DNA of 60,535 nucleotides from Candidatus Martarchaeota archaeon (GTDB lineage Archaea; Micrarchaeota; Micrarchaeia; Micrarchaeales; CABMGC01): NCBI GenBank assembly GCA_023476545.1, contig JAMCYP010000021.1, positions 1 to 60,535 of the forward strand, read 5' to 3'. Shown piece by piece: positions 17,651 to 25,124 of this stretch (position 1 is its first letter; each line of letters starts with the position of its first letter). The notes under the pieces were generated by a model. It saw only the letters and a program-made list of their open reading frames with translations, ran no database searches and was not told where the DNA came from. The position numbers and the translations under genes were made by a program.

Positions 17651-18175
17651 ATGGCAAAAGGATACGAAAAATTCGAAGTACCAAAGGAGATGGCAGATAA
17701 GTCGCTGGAAGCGCTTCGCCTTGCGAAGCAGAGCGGCACGGTAAGGAAGGGCGTGAACGAGGTCACGAAGAGCGTAGAGCGAGGAATCGCGACGCTGGTA
17801 GTGATAGCGGGAGACGTGGAACCTGAGGAGGTGGTCATGCACATACCCACCATCTGCGAACAGAAGAGGATACCTTTTGTTTTTGTTCCTACAAAGCTCG
17901 ACCTTGGAAAGGCCGCGGGACTCGGAGTTCCCTGCGCAGCAGCGGCTGTCGAGAAGGCGGGCGAAGGCCAGGCTCAGCTGAAGGAGGTGGCGAGCTGGGC
18001 ATTGGGCAAGATGGGAAGCGGAGCAAAGCAGCAGTCAGCGCCCAAGGCTGAAGCGCCAAAACCCGAGTCGCCGAAGAAGGCAGCCCCTAAGAAGGAGAAG
18101 GAGGCGAAGAAGGCCGAACCGAAGCCAGAGGCTCCGAAGGAGGAACCCGCACCGGCTCCAGCCCCGGCACAGTGA
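17651..18175 (+). CDS. rpl7ae: Ribosomal protein L7Ae (k-turn binding protein) with long C-terminal tail
   Basis: L7Ae binds kink-turns in 23S rRNA, in box C/D and H/ACA guide RNAs and, in many archaea, in RNase P RNA. The core at residues 1-120 is typical: LAKQSGTVRKGVNEVTKSVE, LVVIAGDVEPEEVVMHIPTI and VPTKLDLGKAAGLGVPCAAA. The last 45-50 residues are an Ala/Pro/Lys/Glu-rich low-complexity tail absent from usual archaeal L7Ae, which is about 120 residues. The gene heads L7Ae-S28e-L24e, with ThiI after. RNase P RNA, another likely client, is encoded at 21439. Autoregulation through the leader is proposed. Confidence 0.95.
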   Translation: MAKGYEKFEVPKEMADKSLEALRLAKQSGTVRKGVNEVTKSVERGIATLVVIAGDVEPEEVVMHIPTICEQKRIPFVFVPTKLDLGKAAGLGVPCAAAAVEKAGEGQAQLKEVASWALGKMGSGAKQQSAPKAEAPKPESPKKAAPKKEKEAKKAEPKPEAPKEEPAPAPAPAQ

Positions 18176-18193
18176 TCATAGGTTGATATTAGC

Positions 18194-18424
18194 ATGGCAG
18201 ATGAACAGCCCAAGCAGTTCGATGGCTTCCTGGCGGAGATAGTCGAGATACAGCCCCGAAAGACCGGAATGTTCGGCTCAATAATACAGGCGATGTGCAA
18301 GATCATGGAGGGCAAGGACAAGGGAAGGGTCATAAGGAGGAACCTCAGCGGAAGGGCCAAGGTCGGCGATATGATAAGGCTCGGAGACACGACCAGGGAG
18401 GACAAGCCCATACACATCAAGTGA
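18194..18424 (+). CDS. rps28e: Small-subunit ribosomal protein S28e
   Basis: The 76-residue OB-fold protein has the family blocks IVEIQPRKTGMFGSI, EGKDKGRVIRRNLSGRAKVGD and MIRLGDTTRE. The length matches archaeal S28e. The order L7Ae-S28e-L24e is the conserved archaeal cluster. The start ATG at 18194 follows the L7Ae stop by 18 nt. Confidence 0.93.
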   Translation: MADEQPKQFDGFLAEIVEIQPRKTGMFGSIIQAMCKIMEGKDKGRVIRRNLSGRAKVGDMIRLGDTTREDKPIHIK

Positions 18425-18428
18425 TTGC

Positions 18429-18605
18429 ATGAAGTGCGCCTATTGCACAAGGGAGATCGAGAAGGGATCCGGCATAATGTACGTCAGGAGAACCGGAGCG
18501 GTGCGATACTACTGCTCCGACCGCTGCTACGAGTTCGACGTGGTGCAGCGCAAGAAGCAGCGCACGAAGGAGATAAAGGAACTTACCAAAACAGCCAAAA
18601 AGTAG
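18429..18605 (+). CDS. rpl24e: Large-subunit ribosomal protein L24e (zinc ribbon)
   Basis: This short gene (58 codons) translates as MKCAYCTREIEKGSG, then YVRRTGAVRYYCSDRCYEF and a basic C-terminal helix. Four cysteines (C3, C6, C29, C33) form the zinc ribbon typical of L24e. The ATG is 4 nt after the S28e stop, as in other archaea. The tail ends in KTAKK before TAG at 18603-18605. Confidence 0.93.
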   Translation: MKCAYCTREIEKGSGIMYVRRTGAVRYYCSDRCYEFDVVQRKKQRTKEIKELTKTAKK

Positions 18606-18623
18606 AAGCGCCTAGTTCTTTTT

Positions 18624-19778
18624 ATGGAGTTCAAGGAGGGAGAGAGCCTCATCGTTGTCCACTTTGGCGAGCTGTGGCTCAAGGGCAGGAACAGAAACGA
18701 TTACATAAGGCTGCTCGAGGGCAACATAAGGGAGCAGCTCTCCGACGAGTCCTTTATGCTGGAGCGTCGCTTCGACAGGCTGGTGGTCAGGCCCGACAGC
18801 GCGAAGGACTCCGCGACAATAGCGTCCAAACTGAAGAAGGTGTTTGGGATAAGCACCATAGAGCTCTCCGTGGTCTCGGCTCCGGAACTGAAGAAGATCG
18901 CGGCGGCTGCGAAGGACCTGCTCTCTCGCGAGCCACGGCCGAAGAGCGTCAGGATCAACTCGCACAGGGCATACAAGCAGCTTCCCTTCAAGTCTACTGA
19001 CGTGGTTGAGGAGGTGAGGAAGGCTGCGGAGAAGGCCGGCGTAGAACCGATGATCCGCGACTATGAGCGCGAGCTAAACATAAGCGTGACAAAGGATGCT
19101 GCCTTCCTGACGCTCAACAAGGAGAGGGGCGCTGGCGGCCTTCCCGTGGGAAGCTCCGGCAGGGCGATAGTCCTGATATCCGGCGGCATAGACTCACCAG
19201 TGGCAGCTTGGTATGCGATGAAACGCGGACTCGCCCCGGTCTACCTGCACGTGCACGCTTTCAGGGAGAACTCCGAGGCTGAGAACGGGAAGATGGCAGA
19301 GATACTCGGCGTGCTCTCCGGGTTCTGTCCAGCATCGAGAGCATACTTCGTCCCGTCGTACGCCTTCCAGGCCAACTCCACCCGATTCGGAAAGTACGAG
19401 CTCGTCCTCCTGAAGGCATTCATGCTCAGGCTGGCGGAGAAGCTGGCGAAGAAGGAGGGCGCCGGCGTGATCGTAACCGGAGAGAGCCTGGGCCAGGTGG
19501 CGTCGCAGACCTCTAGCAACCTGATGGCGGAGCAGCAGGGGATCAAGCTTCCGATACTGCGCCCCCTGATAGGGCTCGACAAGGAGGAGATAGTGCAGCT
19601 GGCGAAGAGGATCGGCACCTTCGAACCCTCGATCAAGCCGTACAAGGACGTCTGCTCCATAAACGCGAAGAACCCCAAGACGAAGAGCAAGGCAGCTGAT
19701 GTGAAGCAGATGCTGAAGAAGATGGGAGTCGGGCGGATAGTTGCAAGGAGCATCGCCGCGTCGAGCGTTTCAGGCTAG
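18624..19778 (+). CDS. thiI: tRNA 4-thiouridine synthetase ThiI
   Basis: ThiI adenylates U8 of tRNA and supports its thiolation; in some organisms it also serves thiamine synthesis. The N-terminal ferredoxin-like and THUMP domains span about residues 1-165 (IVVHFGELWLKGRNRNDYI). The PP-loop SGGIDSPVAAWYAMKRG binds ATP. Later family blocks TGESLGQVASQTSSNL and LRPLIGLDKEEI follow. There is no C-terminal rhodanese domain, as usual in archaea. A cysteine lies in KPYKDVCSI, at the place of the family's conserved cysteine. The gene lies 18 nt after L24e and is probably co-transcribed. Confidence 0.93.
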   Translation: MEFKEGESLIVVHFGELWLKGRNRNDYIRLLEGNIREQLSDESFMLERRFDRLVVRPDSAKDSATIASKLKKVFGISTIELSVVSAPELKKIAAAAKDLLSREPRPKSVRINSHRAYKQLPFKSTDVVEEVRKAAEKAGVEPMIRDYERELNISVTKDAAFLTLNKERGAGGLPVGSSGRAIVLISGGIDSPVAAWYAMKRGLAPVYLHVHAFRENSEAENGKMAEILGVLSGFCPASRAYFVPSYAFQANSTRFGKYELVLLKAFMLRLAEKLAKKEGAGVIVTGESLGQVASQTSSNLMAEQQGIKLPILRPLIGLDKEEIVQLAKRIGTFEPSIKPYKDVCSINAKNPKTKSKAADVKQMLKKMGVGRIVARSIAASSVSG

Positions 19779-19813
19779 CAAACGTTTTATATGTACTGGT
19801 TTTATCTTAGAAC

Positions 19814-20434
19814 ATGGACCTGCTGGCGCGCACACTGATCTTAGCTGTGATACTGATAGCCATAATCTTCGGCGTCTACTACGCGCTACAGAACAGCGTA
19901 TTCCAGCACGTTACGCAGCAGCAGGCGGCATCGCTGGTCACCTCTGACCTGCAGCGCCTCTATCCCAGCGCTTTGATAAACATAACAAACAACACGCCTT
20001 CCAACTACTCCGGAAGCTGGCACGTTGTGGCCTCGGTGGTGCTCAACTCAACTTCGGTCTGCCCGTCATACTTCGTCTACACGTTCGACTATCCGCAGTT
20101 CGGCTTCGTCTACAGGGTGGACAACACGTACACGAGCAACTGCGTCGTATACGGGCTCAGCAACAAGTCATTCATCATCTCCTCCTTCCCGGTGGCGGTG
20201 ACAAGGGCTTACACGCTCGGAATACCCGCAGTGAAGGCTTTCGTTGAAGGCTCGGGATTCAGCAACGTGGTCACCCACGCAAACTTCTTCAACTACACCG
20301 ACGTGCAGGGCAGCAACTACACCAACGTCTGGATCGTAAACTACTCATCGCCTGAGAAGAACTACACGCTGTACGTGGCTCTCTCGCAGCTGAACGGCAC
20401 GCTGCTCAAGACCTTCAACATCTCGAGCTCATAG
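19814..20434 (+). CDS. Anchored extracytoplasmic Asn/Ser/Tyr-rich protein, unknown
   Basis: A hydrophobic N-terminal segment at about residues 5-26 is followed by 180 polar residues with about ten N-x-S/T sequons and two cysteines. It should be held in the membrane with its domain outside and probably be N-glycosylated. No family is recognised. The promoter is clear: TTTTATAT at 19785-19792 is centred 26 nt before the ATG, which predicts a leaderless mRNA. Its last 6 nt overlap the convergent acetyltransferase gene. Confidence 0.72.
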   Translation: MDLLARTLILAVILIAIIFGVYYALQNSVFQHVTQQQAASLVTSDLQRLYPSALINITNNTPSNYSGSWHVVASVVLNSTSVCPSYFVYTFDYPQFGFVYRVDNTYTSNCVVYGLSNKSFIISSFPVAVTRAYTLGIPAVKAFVEGSGFSNVVTHANFFNYTDVQGSNYTNVWIVNYSSPEKNYTLYVALSQLNGTLLKTFNISSS

Positions 20435-20884
20435 ATGCCTGATTAGAACCAGCGACTCCTCCCCTTCCTGCTCCCTGAAACCGCAGCGCGAGAAGAACCT
20501 CGCCGCGCCCTCGTTCCTGTCGTCCACCTCCGCGTATACCTCGAGCATCTTGAACAGCCTGGCCTTGTCAGCGCACCTCTCCACCAGCCTCCGCCCCAGG
20601 CCTTTGCCCCTGTGCGCCTTGTCTACTATTATGCCTATCATCCCGCCAGCGTCTGTGGTCTTTGCTATCTCGCAGTCTGCGATCACCTGGCCGTTGTCTA
20701 TCGCTATCAGGTCAGCAACAGTGCGGCCGCGCATCCCGTCCAGCTTCTTCCTCATTATGGACTCTAGCTCTTCGGTGCTGGGTCTTGCACTGAATGTGGT
20801 GGCGAACGGTATCTCGTCATAGATCCTCAATATAAGCGCGGCCAGGCCTGCAAAGTCGCCCTCGTCCGGCTCCCTTATCTGCAT
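20429..20884 (-). CDS. GNAT family N-acetyltransferase
   Basis: The 151-residue protein has the complete GNAT fold: an N-terminal IREPDEGDFAGLAALI segment, and GMIGIIVDKAHRGKGLGRRL with the acetyl-CoA pyrophosphate loop RGKGLG. It then has EVYAEVDDRNEGAARFFSRC with the C-terminal N-x-x-A-x-x-F motif. The layout resembles small-molecule or RimI-like acetyltransferases. The substrate is not predictable. The start is divergent from the histone gene, with 41 nt between. Confidence 0.88.
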   Translation of the reverse strand: MQIREPDEGDFAGLAALILRIYDEIPFATTFSARPSTEELESIMRKKLDGMRGRTVADLIAIDNGQVIADCEIAKTTDAGGMIGIIVDKAHRGKGLGRRLVERCADKARLFKMLEVYAEVDDRNEGAARFFSRCGFREQEGEESLVLIRHL

Positions 20885-20925
20885 CCAAATACGGTTTTAA
20901 GCTTTCTCATTTTAATATCTGTGCG

Positions 20926-21120
20926 ATGACGATTTCTAAACTGACGGCAAAGAAGATACTGAAGAGCGTGGGCGGCGCGCGCATAAGCGAGAGCGCAGCC
21001 ATGGAGCTGTCTGAGACGCTCAACGCGTATGCCTACTCTATAGCAAGGAAGGCGGTCAAGCTGGCAAAGCACGCTAGGCGAAAAACAGTGAAGAGCTCGG
21101 ATATCCGACTGGCTAAATGA
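20926..21120 (+). CDS. Archaeal histone
   Basis: This 64-residue protein is a minimal histone fold: helix 1 AKKILKSVGG, helix 2 ESAAMELSETLNAYAYSIARKAVKLAKHA and helix 3 beginning KTVKSSDIRLA. Conserved histone features include the R-K-T-V-K loop and the S/D-x-R-L-A end. Such proteins form dimers and longer hypernucleosome-like stacks on DNA. A TTTTAA box at 20894-20899 centred about 28 nt upstream of the ATG predicts a leaderless mRNA. The stop overlaps the end of the convergent BofA-like gene by 8 nt. Confidence 0.94.
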   Translation: MTISKLTAKKILKSVGGARISESAAMELSETLNAYAYSIARKAVKLAKHARRKTVKSSDIRLAK

Positions 21121-21394
21121 CGATTCCGAACCACTGCAGTATGACTATCGTGCCTATTCCTGCAATTCCGAAGATCGCGGTGGATATGATGACCGGCAGC
21201 GTGAATGGTATTGACATGCCGAAGTAGGAGTTCGCCAGGTAGAGTGTGATGAAGCCGAGTATCGTGTTTGATATAACTCCAAAGATCAGCTTGAAGAAGA
21301 GCTTGCCGATCTTCCACAGAACCACCGCCACTATTGCCAATGCTATTAGCAGCCATACGCCAGAAAGCGCGGTTCCGAATATAGTAATTGCCAT
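21113..21394 (-). CDS. Small membrane protein of the BofA/pro-sigmaK inhibitor-like family
   Basis: The 93-residue product is almost all membrane: a first helix (GVWLLIALAIVAVVLWKIGK), a GFITLYLAN turn, and a second pair ending GIAGIGTIVILQWFGIVI. This resembles archaeal BofA-like proteins, widespread small membrane proteins of unknown function named after the Bacillus SpoIVFB inhibitor. A site-2 protease, the family partner type, is encoded at 3905, which is only suggestive. The ATG at 21394 is preferred; an in-frame ATG at 21406 lies almost on the shared promoter region. Confidence 0.65.
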   Translation of the reverse strand: MAITIFGTALSGVWLLIALAIVAVVLWKIGKLFFKLIFGVISNTILGFITLYLANSYFGMSIPFTLPVIISTAIFGIAGIGTIVILQWFGIVI

Positions 21395-21409
21395 CTCATC
21401 CCGCATAGC

Positions 21410-21417
21410 CTTATAAA
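21410..21417 (+). promoter_or_regulatory. TATA box of RNase P RNA gene
   Basis: CTTATAAA at 21410-21417 is centred 26 nt before 21439, the first base of the P1 helix of RNase P RNA. This spacing lets the RNA start at its mature 5' end. It lies just upstream of the divergent BofA-like gene, so the two promoters overlap. Confidence 0.7.
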
Positions 21418-21438
21418 CCATAAGAATAAAAAGATGTC

Positions 21439-21675
21439 CAGTGGTGTGCGGGTGGCTTACGGTCGCAAGACCGAGGAAGCTCCCTCCACGCAGAGCATGC
21501 AGAGGGCTTAAGGCCCGAATCGGAAAAGAAACGCAGCGCAAGTGTACACAAGCGATGACAAGACGAGCGTGCATGTGTGCTTGAAACGGCCGAGGTGCAT
21601 GCTGTGAGCGCGCAAGGCAACAGCCGCTTAGTCGAATGCCACCTAGAACAGAAGAGGGGCTACGGCACACCACTG
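21439..21675 (+). ncRNA. rnpB: RNase P RNA (compact archaeal form)
   Basis: The catalytic RNA of RNase P matures tRNA 5' ends. P1 is an exact 11-bp pairing of CAGTGGTGTGC at 21439-21449 with GCACACCACTG at 21665-21675. Conserved region I reads CGAGGAAGCTCCCTC near 21472 and conserved region V reads ACAGAAGAGGGGCT near 21650. AGC-bulged T-CCCTC pairs with GAGGGGCT as helix P4 with its bulged U. A GGGC-TTAAG-GCCC hairpin lies in the specificity half. At 237 nt it is shorter than usual type A archaeal RNAs, so some specificity-domain helices must be reduced. Confidence 0.88.
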
Positions 21676-21710
21676 ATGCTTAATTCGCAAATTGGTTGGA
21701 GTGGGAAACG

Positions 21711-22790
21711 ATGGGTGGGGCTTCTAGCTTCGTAACCGGTGTTCTAACCACAGTAACCGCGCTGCTGATCGCGTTGGTCGCTTACTCGCTGATCACACAC
21801 TATGCGCTTAACCAGAACAACCCTCTCTCCTCATTCGTGAACGTCACGTCCACGGTAGTGTCCACGGTCACCACTGCAGGGTCTGCGCCCGCCACCACAA
21901 CCGTGCAGTCCAACTACACGCAGACGAGCGCCGCGCTGGAGCAGTACGCACTCGGCCTGATCAACGCGGACCGGCAGAAGTACGGGCTTGGCAATGTCAC
22001 GCTCTCTAGCGAGCCGTCCGCGCAGCAGCATTCGGACAGCATGCTTGTCAACAATTACTTCAGCCACTGGGATCCGTACGGGATGAAGCCGTACATGCGC
22101 TACACCCTGGTCGGCGGCCTCGGGGCCGCGACCGAGAACGTGGCCTATAGGGAGAGCGAGAGTTGCGGAGTGTTCGGATGCACGGGCAACGTGAACGTCA
22201 AGCAGGCGCTGCAGCAGATGGAGTACGACATGATGTACAACGACTCAGCGTGCTGCAACAACGGGCACAGGGACAACATACTCGATCCCAACCACAACCA
22301 GGTCAGCATAGGGATAGCGTACAACTCGAGTAGCGTCTACTTCACCGAAGACTTCATAGACAACTACATAAACTGGAGCAACTATGGGATCAATCCCTCA
22401 ACTGACGAGATGTACGTGGAGGGCAAGATCAACGGCGGCAGCACCCTCTCTACAGTGCAGATCGCATACGACAAGCCAGTGGAGAACATGACCGTTGCCC
22501 AGCTGGACAACACCTCATCGTACAGCTACGGGCCAACGATCGCGGGGGTGGTCAGCAGCCCGCTTTATTACTACGCGAACATAGAGACGATAGTCGCAGA
22601 CCAATACAGCACCAGCGGAAAGAGCTTCAGCGTCGCGTTCAACATGCACAACACCATAAGCAAGAACGGCCCTGGAGAGTACACGGTGCTGGTCTGGCTG
22701 AACAACACCTCAGGGGCGGGCTTCGTGGGCTCGACATACACCGTATTTGCGGGCGCAGGCGGCAGTATCTACACCCCGAAAAACGTCTAG
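21711..22790 (+). CDS. Secreted CAP/SCP-family domain protein with N-terminal anchor
   Basis: One membrane helix at about residues 8-31 anchors a Ser/Thr linker and a CAP (SCP/PR-1) domain. The CAP signature residues are visible: QYALGLINADRQKYGL, then SAQQHSDSMLVNNYFSHWDP with the family His, TENVAY, and CCNNGHRDNILDPNHNQVSIG with the second His-R-x-N-I-L motif. A C-terminal beta-rich domain of about 130 residues follows. Cysteines cluster in SCGVFGC and ACC. Archaeal CAP proteins have no agreed function. The ATG at 21711 is preferred to the TTG at 21696 because TTAATT at 21681-21686 is 26 nt upstream. Confidence 0.85.
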   Translation: MGGASSFVTGVLTTVTALLIALVAYSLITHYALNQNNPLSSFVNVTSTVVSTVTTAGSAPATTTVQSNYTQTSAALEQYALGLINADRQKYGLGNVTLSSEPSAQQHSDSMLVNNYFSHWDPYGMKPYMRYTLVGGLGAATENVAYRESESCGVFGCTGNVNVKQALQQMEYDMMYNDSACCNNGHRDNILDPNHNQVSIGIAYNSSSVYFTEDFIDNYINWSNYGINPSTDEMYVEGKINGGSTLSTVQIAYDKPVENMTVAQLDNTSSYSYGPTIAGVVSSPLYYYANIETIVADQYSTSGKSFSVAFNMHNTISKNGPGEYTVLVWLNNTSGAGFVGSTYTVFAGAGGSIYTPKNV

Positions 22791-22863
22791 AGACGCACCA
22801 GCAAGGGTTAAAGGTGTTCCCTTCAAGAACCATCTTGCCAGTTTGGAACCGGTGTGACTAGTT

Positions 22864-23160
22864 ATGCTGCCAGTAGGATTAGTCTTCATATTCATCGCGG
22901 GCATCTCGTTCCTAGGATTCATAATAAACGCCCTGTTCGAAAAGGTCAAGATAACCAGCATACTGCCGCTCATGGTAATGGGCCTGCTCGTGGGCCCGGT
23001 CATGGGGCTGATAAGCACCAACACGTAGAGCACGATAACGCAGTTGGCGCCCTACGTAGCCGCTATCGCCATCTCCTTCATAATCCTCGACGTCGGAATC
23101 AACATCAAGCTGAAGAGCCCCGATCATGCCGACTATCTGGTCGCTGTTCGCCTTCACGTT
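22864..23160 (+). pseudogene. Remnant of a Na+/H+ (CPA-type) antiporter
   Basis: From the ATG at 22864 the frame encodes GLVFIFIAGISFLGFIINAL and LPLMVMGLLVGPVMGLIST, the first helices of a monovalent cation/proton antiporter. It then meets TAG at 23026. The same frame continues with LAPYVAAIAISFIILDVGIN, the next antiporter helix. A further helix (TIWSLFAFTF) appears in another frame near 23128-23160, so a frameshift is also present. The remaining 10 or so helices are missing, and tRNA-Glu begins 40 nt later. A stop, a frameshift and truncation together make this a decayed gene and not a recoded one. Confidence 0.8.
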
Positions 23161-23200
23161 CCGCTAATTCCACGGCATCTCGTACTCCCCCTGCTGGTTT

Positions 23201-23275
23201 TGCTCCGACCGGGATTTGAACCCGAGTTACAGACTTGAGAGGCCTGTGTCCTTGACCGGACTAGACGATCGGAGC
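23201..23275 (-). tRNA. tRNA-Glu (CTC)
   Basis: On the minus strand the acceptor GCTCCGA (23269-23275) pairs with TCGGAGC (23202-23208), with discriminator A at 23201. The anticodon stem CAGGC/GTCTG closes the loop CTCTCAA, so the anticodon is CTC for glutamate. The T arm is CGGG-TTCAAAT-CCCG. A TATATA element near 23302-23307 lies about 29 nt upstream on the minus strand. No intron is seen. Confidence 0.93.
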
Positions 23276-23325
23276 ACGCTTTTATAGGTTCTTTGCCTGA
23301 ATATATAATAGTTACGCGTGTTCTC

Positions 23326-24540
23326 ATGCTTCTGTACGAAAAGTATACTCCGCACTCGCTGAAAGAGCTGATAGGGAACAGGTTAGGCATAGCTCGGGTC
23401 GGGAAGTTCGGCACTGAAGTGAGTTCTGGCAAGAAGCCAAAGCCGATACTGATCTACGGCCCGAGTGGCACTGGGAAGACCGTGGCGCTGCGCGCGCTCG
23501 CGGAACAGAACGGGTTCGAGACACTGGAGCTGACCTCAAGCGACTACCGCGACGCGGAGACGCTGAAGAAGAGGCTGCTTCCCGCGGCCAGCAGCCGTGG
23601 CCTCTTCGCAAAGACCACGCTCATAATATTCGACGAGATTGACGAGCTTTCGGGGAGGTTCGACAAGGGTGCCGAGAGCGTCATAACGCAGATGCTCAAG
23701 GAGACAAAGCAGCCTATCGCTTTCACCGCAATGGACTTCTGGGACAGGCGCATAAGCTTCCTCAGAACCCGCGTGGACAGGGTAGAGTTCAAGAAGCTGG
23801 AGTCGAAGGAGCTGATAGCGTACATGAGGTCGATCTGCGAGGCCGAGAAACAACAGGTGGAGGAAGGCGTGCTGCGCGAGATCGCATACAGGGGAGACGG
23901 CGATGTGCGCGCGTCCCTGAACGACCTCCAGATGGTCTTCATGGGCGGGAACGATATACTGGACAACCTTGTAGTCAGGAACCGCAAGCTTGAGATATTC
24001 CGTGTGCTTGATCGCATCTTCATGACCAACAGCTTCTCCATGGCGAAGACCGCAGTGGAGACCAGCGACGTAGACCTGGACATGCTGATAAACTGGGTTG
24101 ACGAGAACATACCAAACAGGTACTGGATAAAAGAGTCGGTAAACAAGGCGTACGAGCACCTCTCCTTCGCGAGCAGGTTCTTCGAGATGGCGGAAAGAGT
24201 GCGTTACTACGGCTACATGAAATACACGAACGTGGGCATCGCCGGAGTGTCGATTTCGAGCGGTGGGAACACCAAGTACGTCAGCCCGTACGCCTTCCCT
24301 TCAAGGGTCAAGTACCTCAGCACCACAAAGGAGGCGAGAGGCGTGCAGAACAGGATCGCATACAAGTTCTCCCCGTACCTGCACACCAACAAGCACGAGA
24401 TAATTGGCTTGTATCTGCCCCTCTTCCAGAAGCTCTTTGAGAAGGTATCGGCGGAGAGGAGAGGGGAGATTGTAGACTCCCTCGAGAACGATTTCAAGCT
24501 GGAGAAGGACGAGATCGAGTTCCTCGCGCCAAACTCCTAG
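23326..24540 (+). CDS. rfcL: Replication factor C large subunit
   Basis: RfcL with RfcS loads the sliding clamp PCNA at primer ends. The N-terminus LLYEKYTPHSLKELIGN is typical, followed by Walker A YGPSGTGKT, Walker B LIIFDEIDEL, sensor 1 and the GDVRASLNDLQ sensor 2 block. The C-terminal collar is about 200 residues. The 404-residue protein is a little short and ends without a clear PIP-box tail. The ATG at 23326 begins the family sequence; the open frame extends to a TTG at 23293. The 3' end overlaps the convergent orphan by 4 nt. The small subunit is not in this window. Confidence 0.92.
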   Translation: MLLYEKYTPHSLKELIGNRLGIARVGKFGTEVSSGKKPKPILIYGPSGTGKTVALRALAEQNGFETLELTSSDYRDAETLKKRLLPAASSRGLFAKTTLIIFDEIDELSGRFDKGAESVITQMLKETKQPIAFTAMDFWDRRISFLRTRVDRVEFKKLESKELIAYMRSICEAEKQQVEEGVLREIAYRGDGDVRASLNDLQMVFMGGNDILDNLVVRNRKLEIFRVLDRIFMTNSFSMAKTAVETSDVDLDMLINWVDENIPNRYWIKESVNKAYEHLSFASRFFEMAERVRYYGYMKYTNVGIAGVSISSGGNTKYVSPYAFPSRVKYLSTTKEARGVQNRIAYKFSPYLHTNKHEIIGLYLPLFQKLFEKVSAERRGEIVDSLENDFKLEKDEIEFLAPNS

Positions 24541-25055
24541 GCGTATCTGCGCAGCGCGCTGTACTCTGCCTGGGACAAGAACTCGCTTGTTTTAAGGACC
24601 GCAAGGTCTCCTGGCGCTATTCCACACTGGTTTGCACGTGGCTCATCAACAACTATGTAGTCGCCGAGCGTCTTCTTTATGTCCAATCCGCCAGGCTCAC
24701 CACCCTCATTTATCACCACTTTGCTGTCTGCGCCTGTCAGCAGTTCGTCGCCCTCCCTGAGAAAGCCCAAGAGCCTATCAAAGTTTCTCACCAGCGTGTG
24801 GTTGAACACTCGCATCACGTCATCCACCCCGCGCTGCAGCTCTGTCAGTCTTATGATGTCCATGTCAAAGACGGTGTCTTGTATTTCTGGCCTAACCGAA
24901 AACGACTGTATCGCCTTACTGGCTATCTGCGCACTTTCCTGCGTTCCTATCTCCCCGCTCATCACCGGCTGGGTTACCCTCAGCATGCCAAACTCCGCGC
25001 TAGCGTCGCTTCGCAACGTTCTAAGCGTGCAGATAAGTCTAACGGTTTCAGACAC
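24537..25055 (-). CDS. Hypothetical protein, unknown family
   Basis: I do not recognise this 172-residue soluble protein. It has mixed alpha/beta character, no membrane segment and no obvious catalytic motif; a Gly-rich stretch INEGGEPGGLDIKKTLGDYI lies near residue 113. Its reading frame is clean between RfcL and PheT. A TTTTAAATAT box near 25088-25097 on the minus strand supports transcription about 10 nt before the ATG at 25055. Likely a lineage-specific protein. Confidence 0.65.
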   Translation of the reverse strand: MSETVRLICTLRTLRSDASAEFGMLRVTQPVMSGEIGTQESAQIASKAIQSFSVRPEIQDTVFDMDIIRLTELQRGVDDVMRVFNHTLVRNFDRLLGFLREGDELLTGADSKVVINEGGEPGGLDIKKTLGDYIVVDEPRANQCGIAPGDLAVLKTSEFLSQAEYSALRRYA

Positions 25056-25124
25056 GTTCTCCCGGTCGCGCGCATACTAGAGCTGAAATATTTAAAAAGA
25101 CTGTATACAACCTACGGACAACTG

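Noticed and set aside
22981-23060. TAG in the antiporter frame as a recoded codon (pyrrolysine or readthrough)
   Set aside because: A frameshift and loss of most helices accompany it, so decay explains it better. Other genes in the window use TAG as an ordinary stop.
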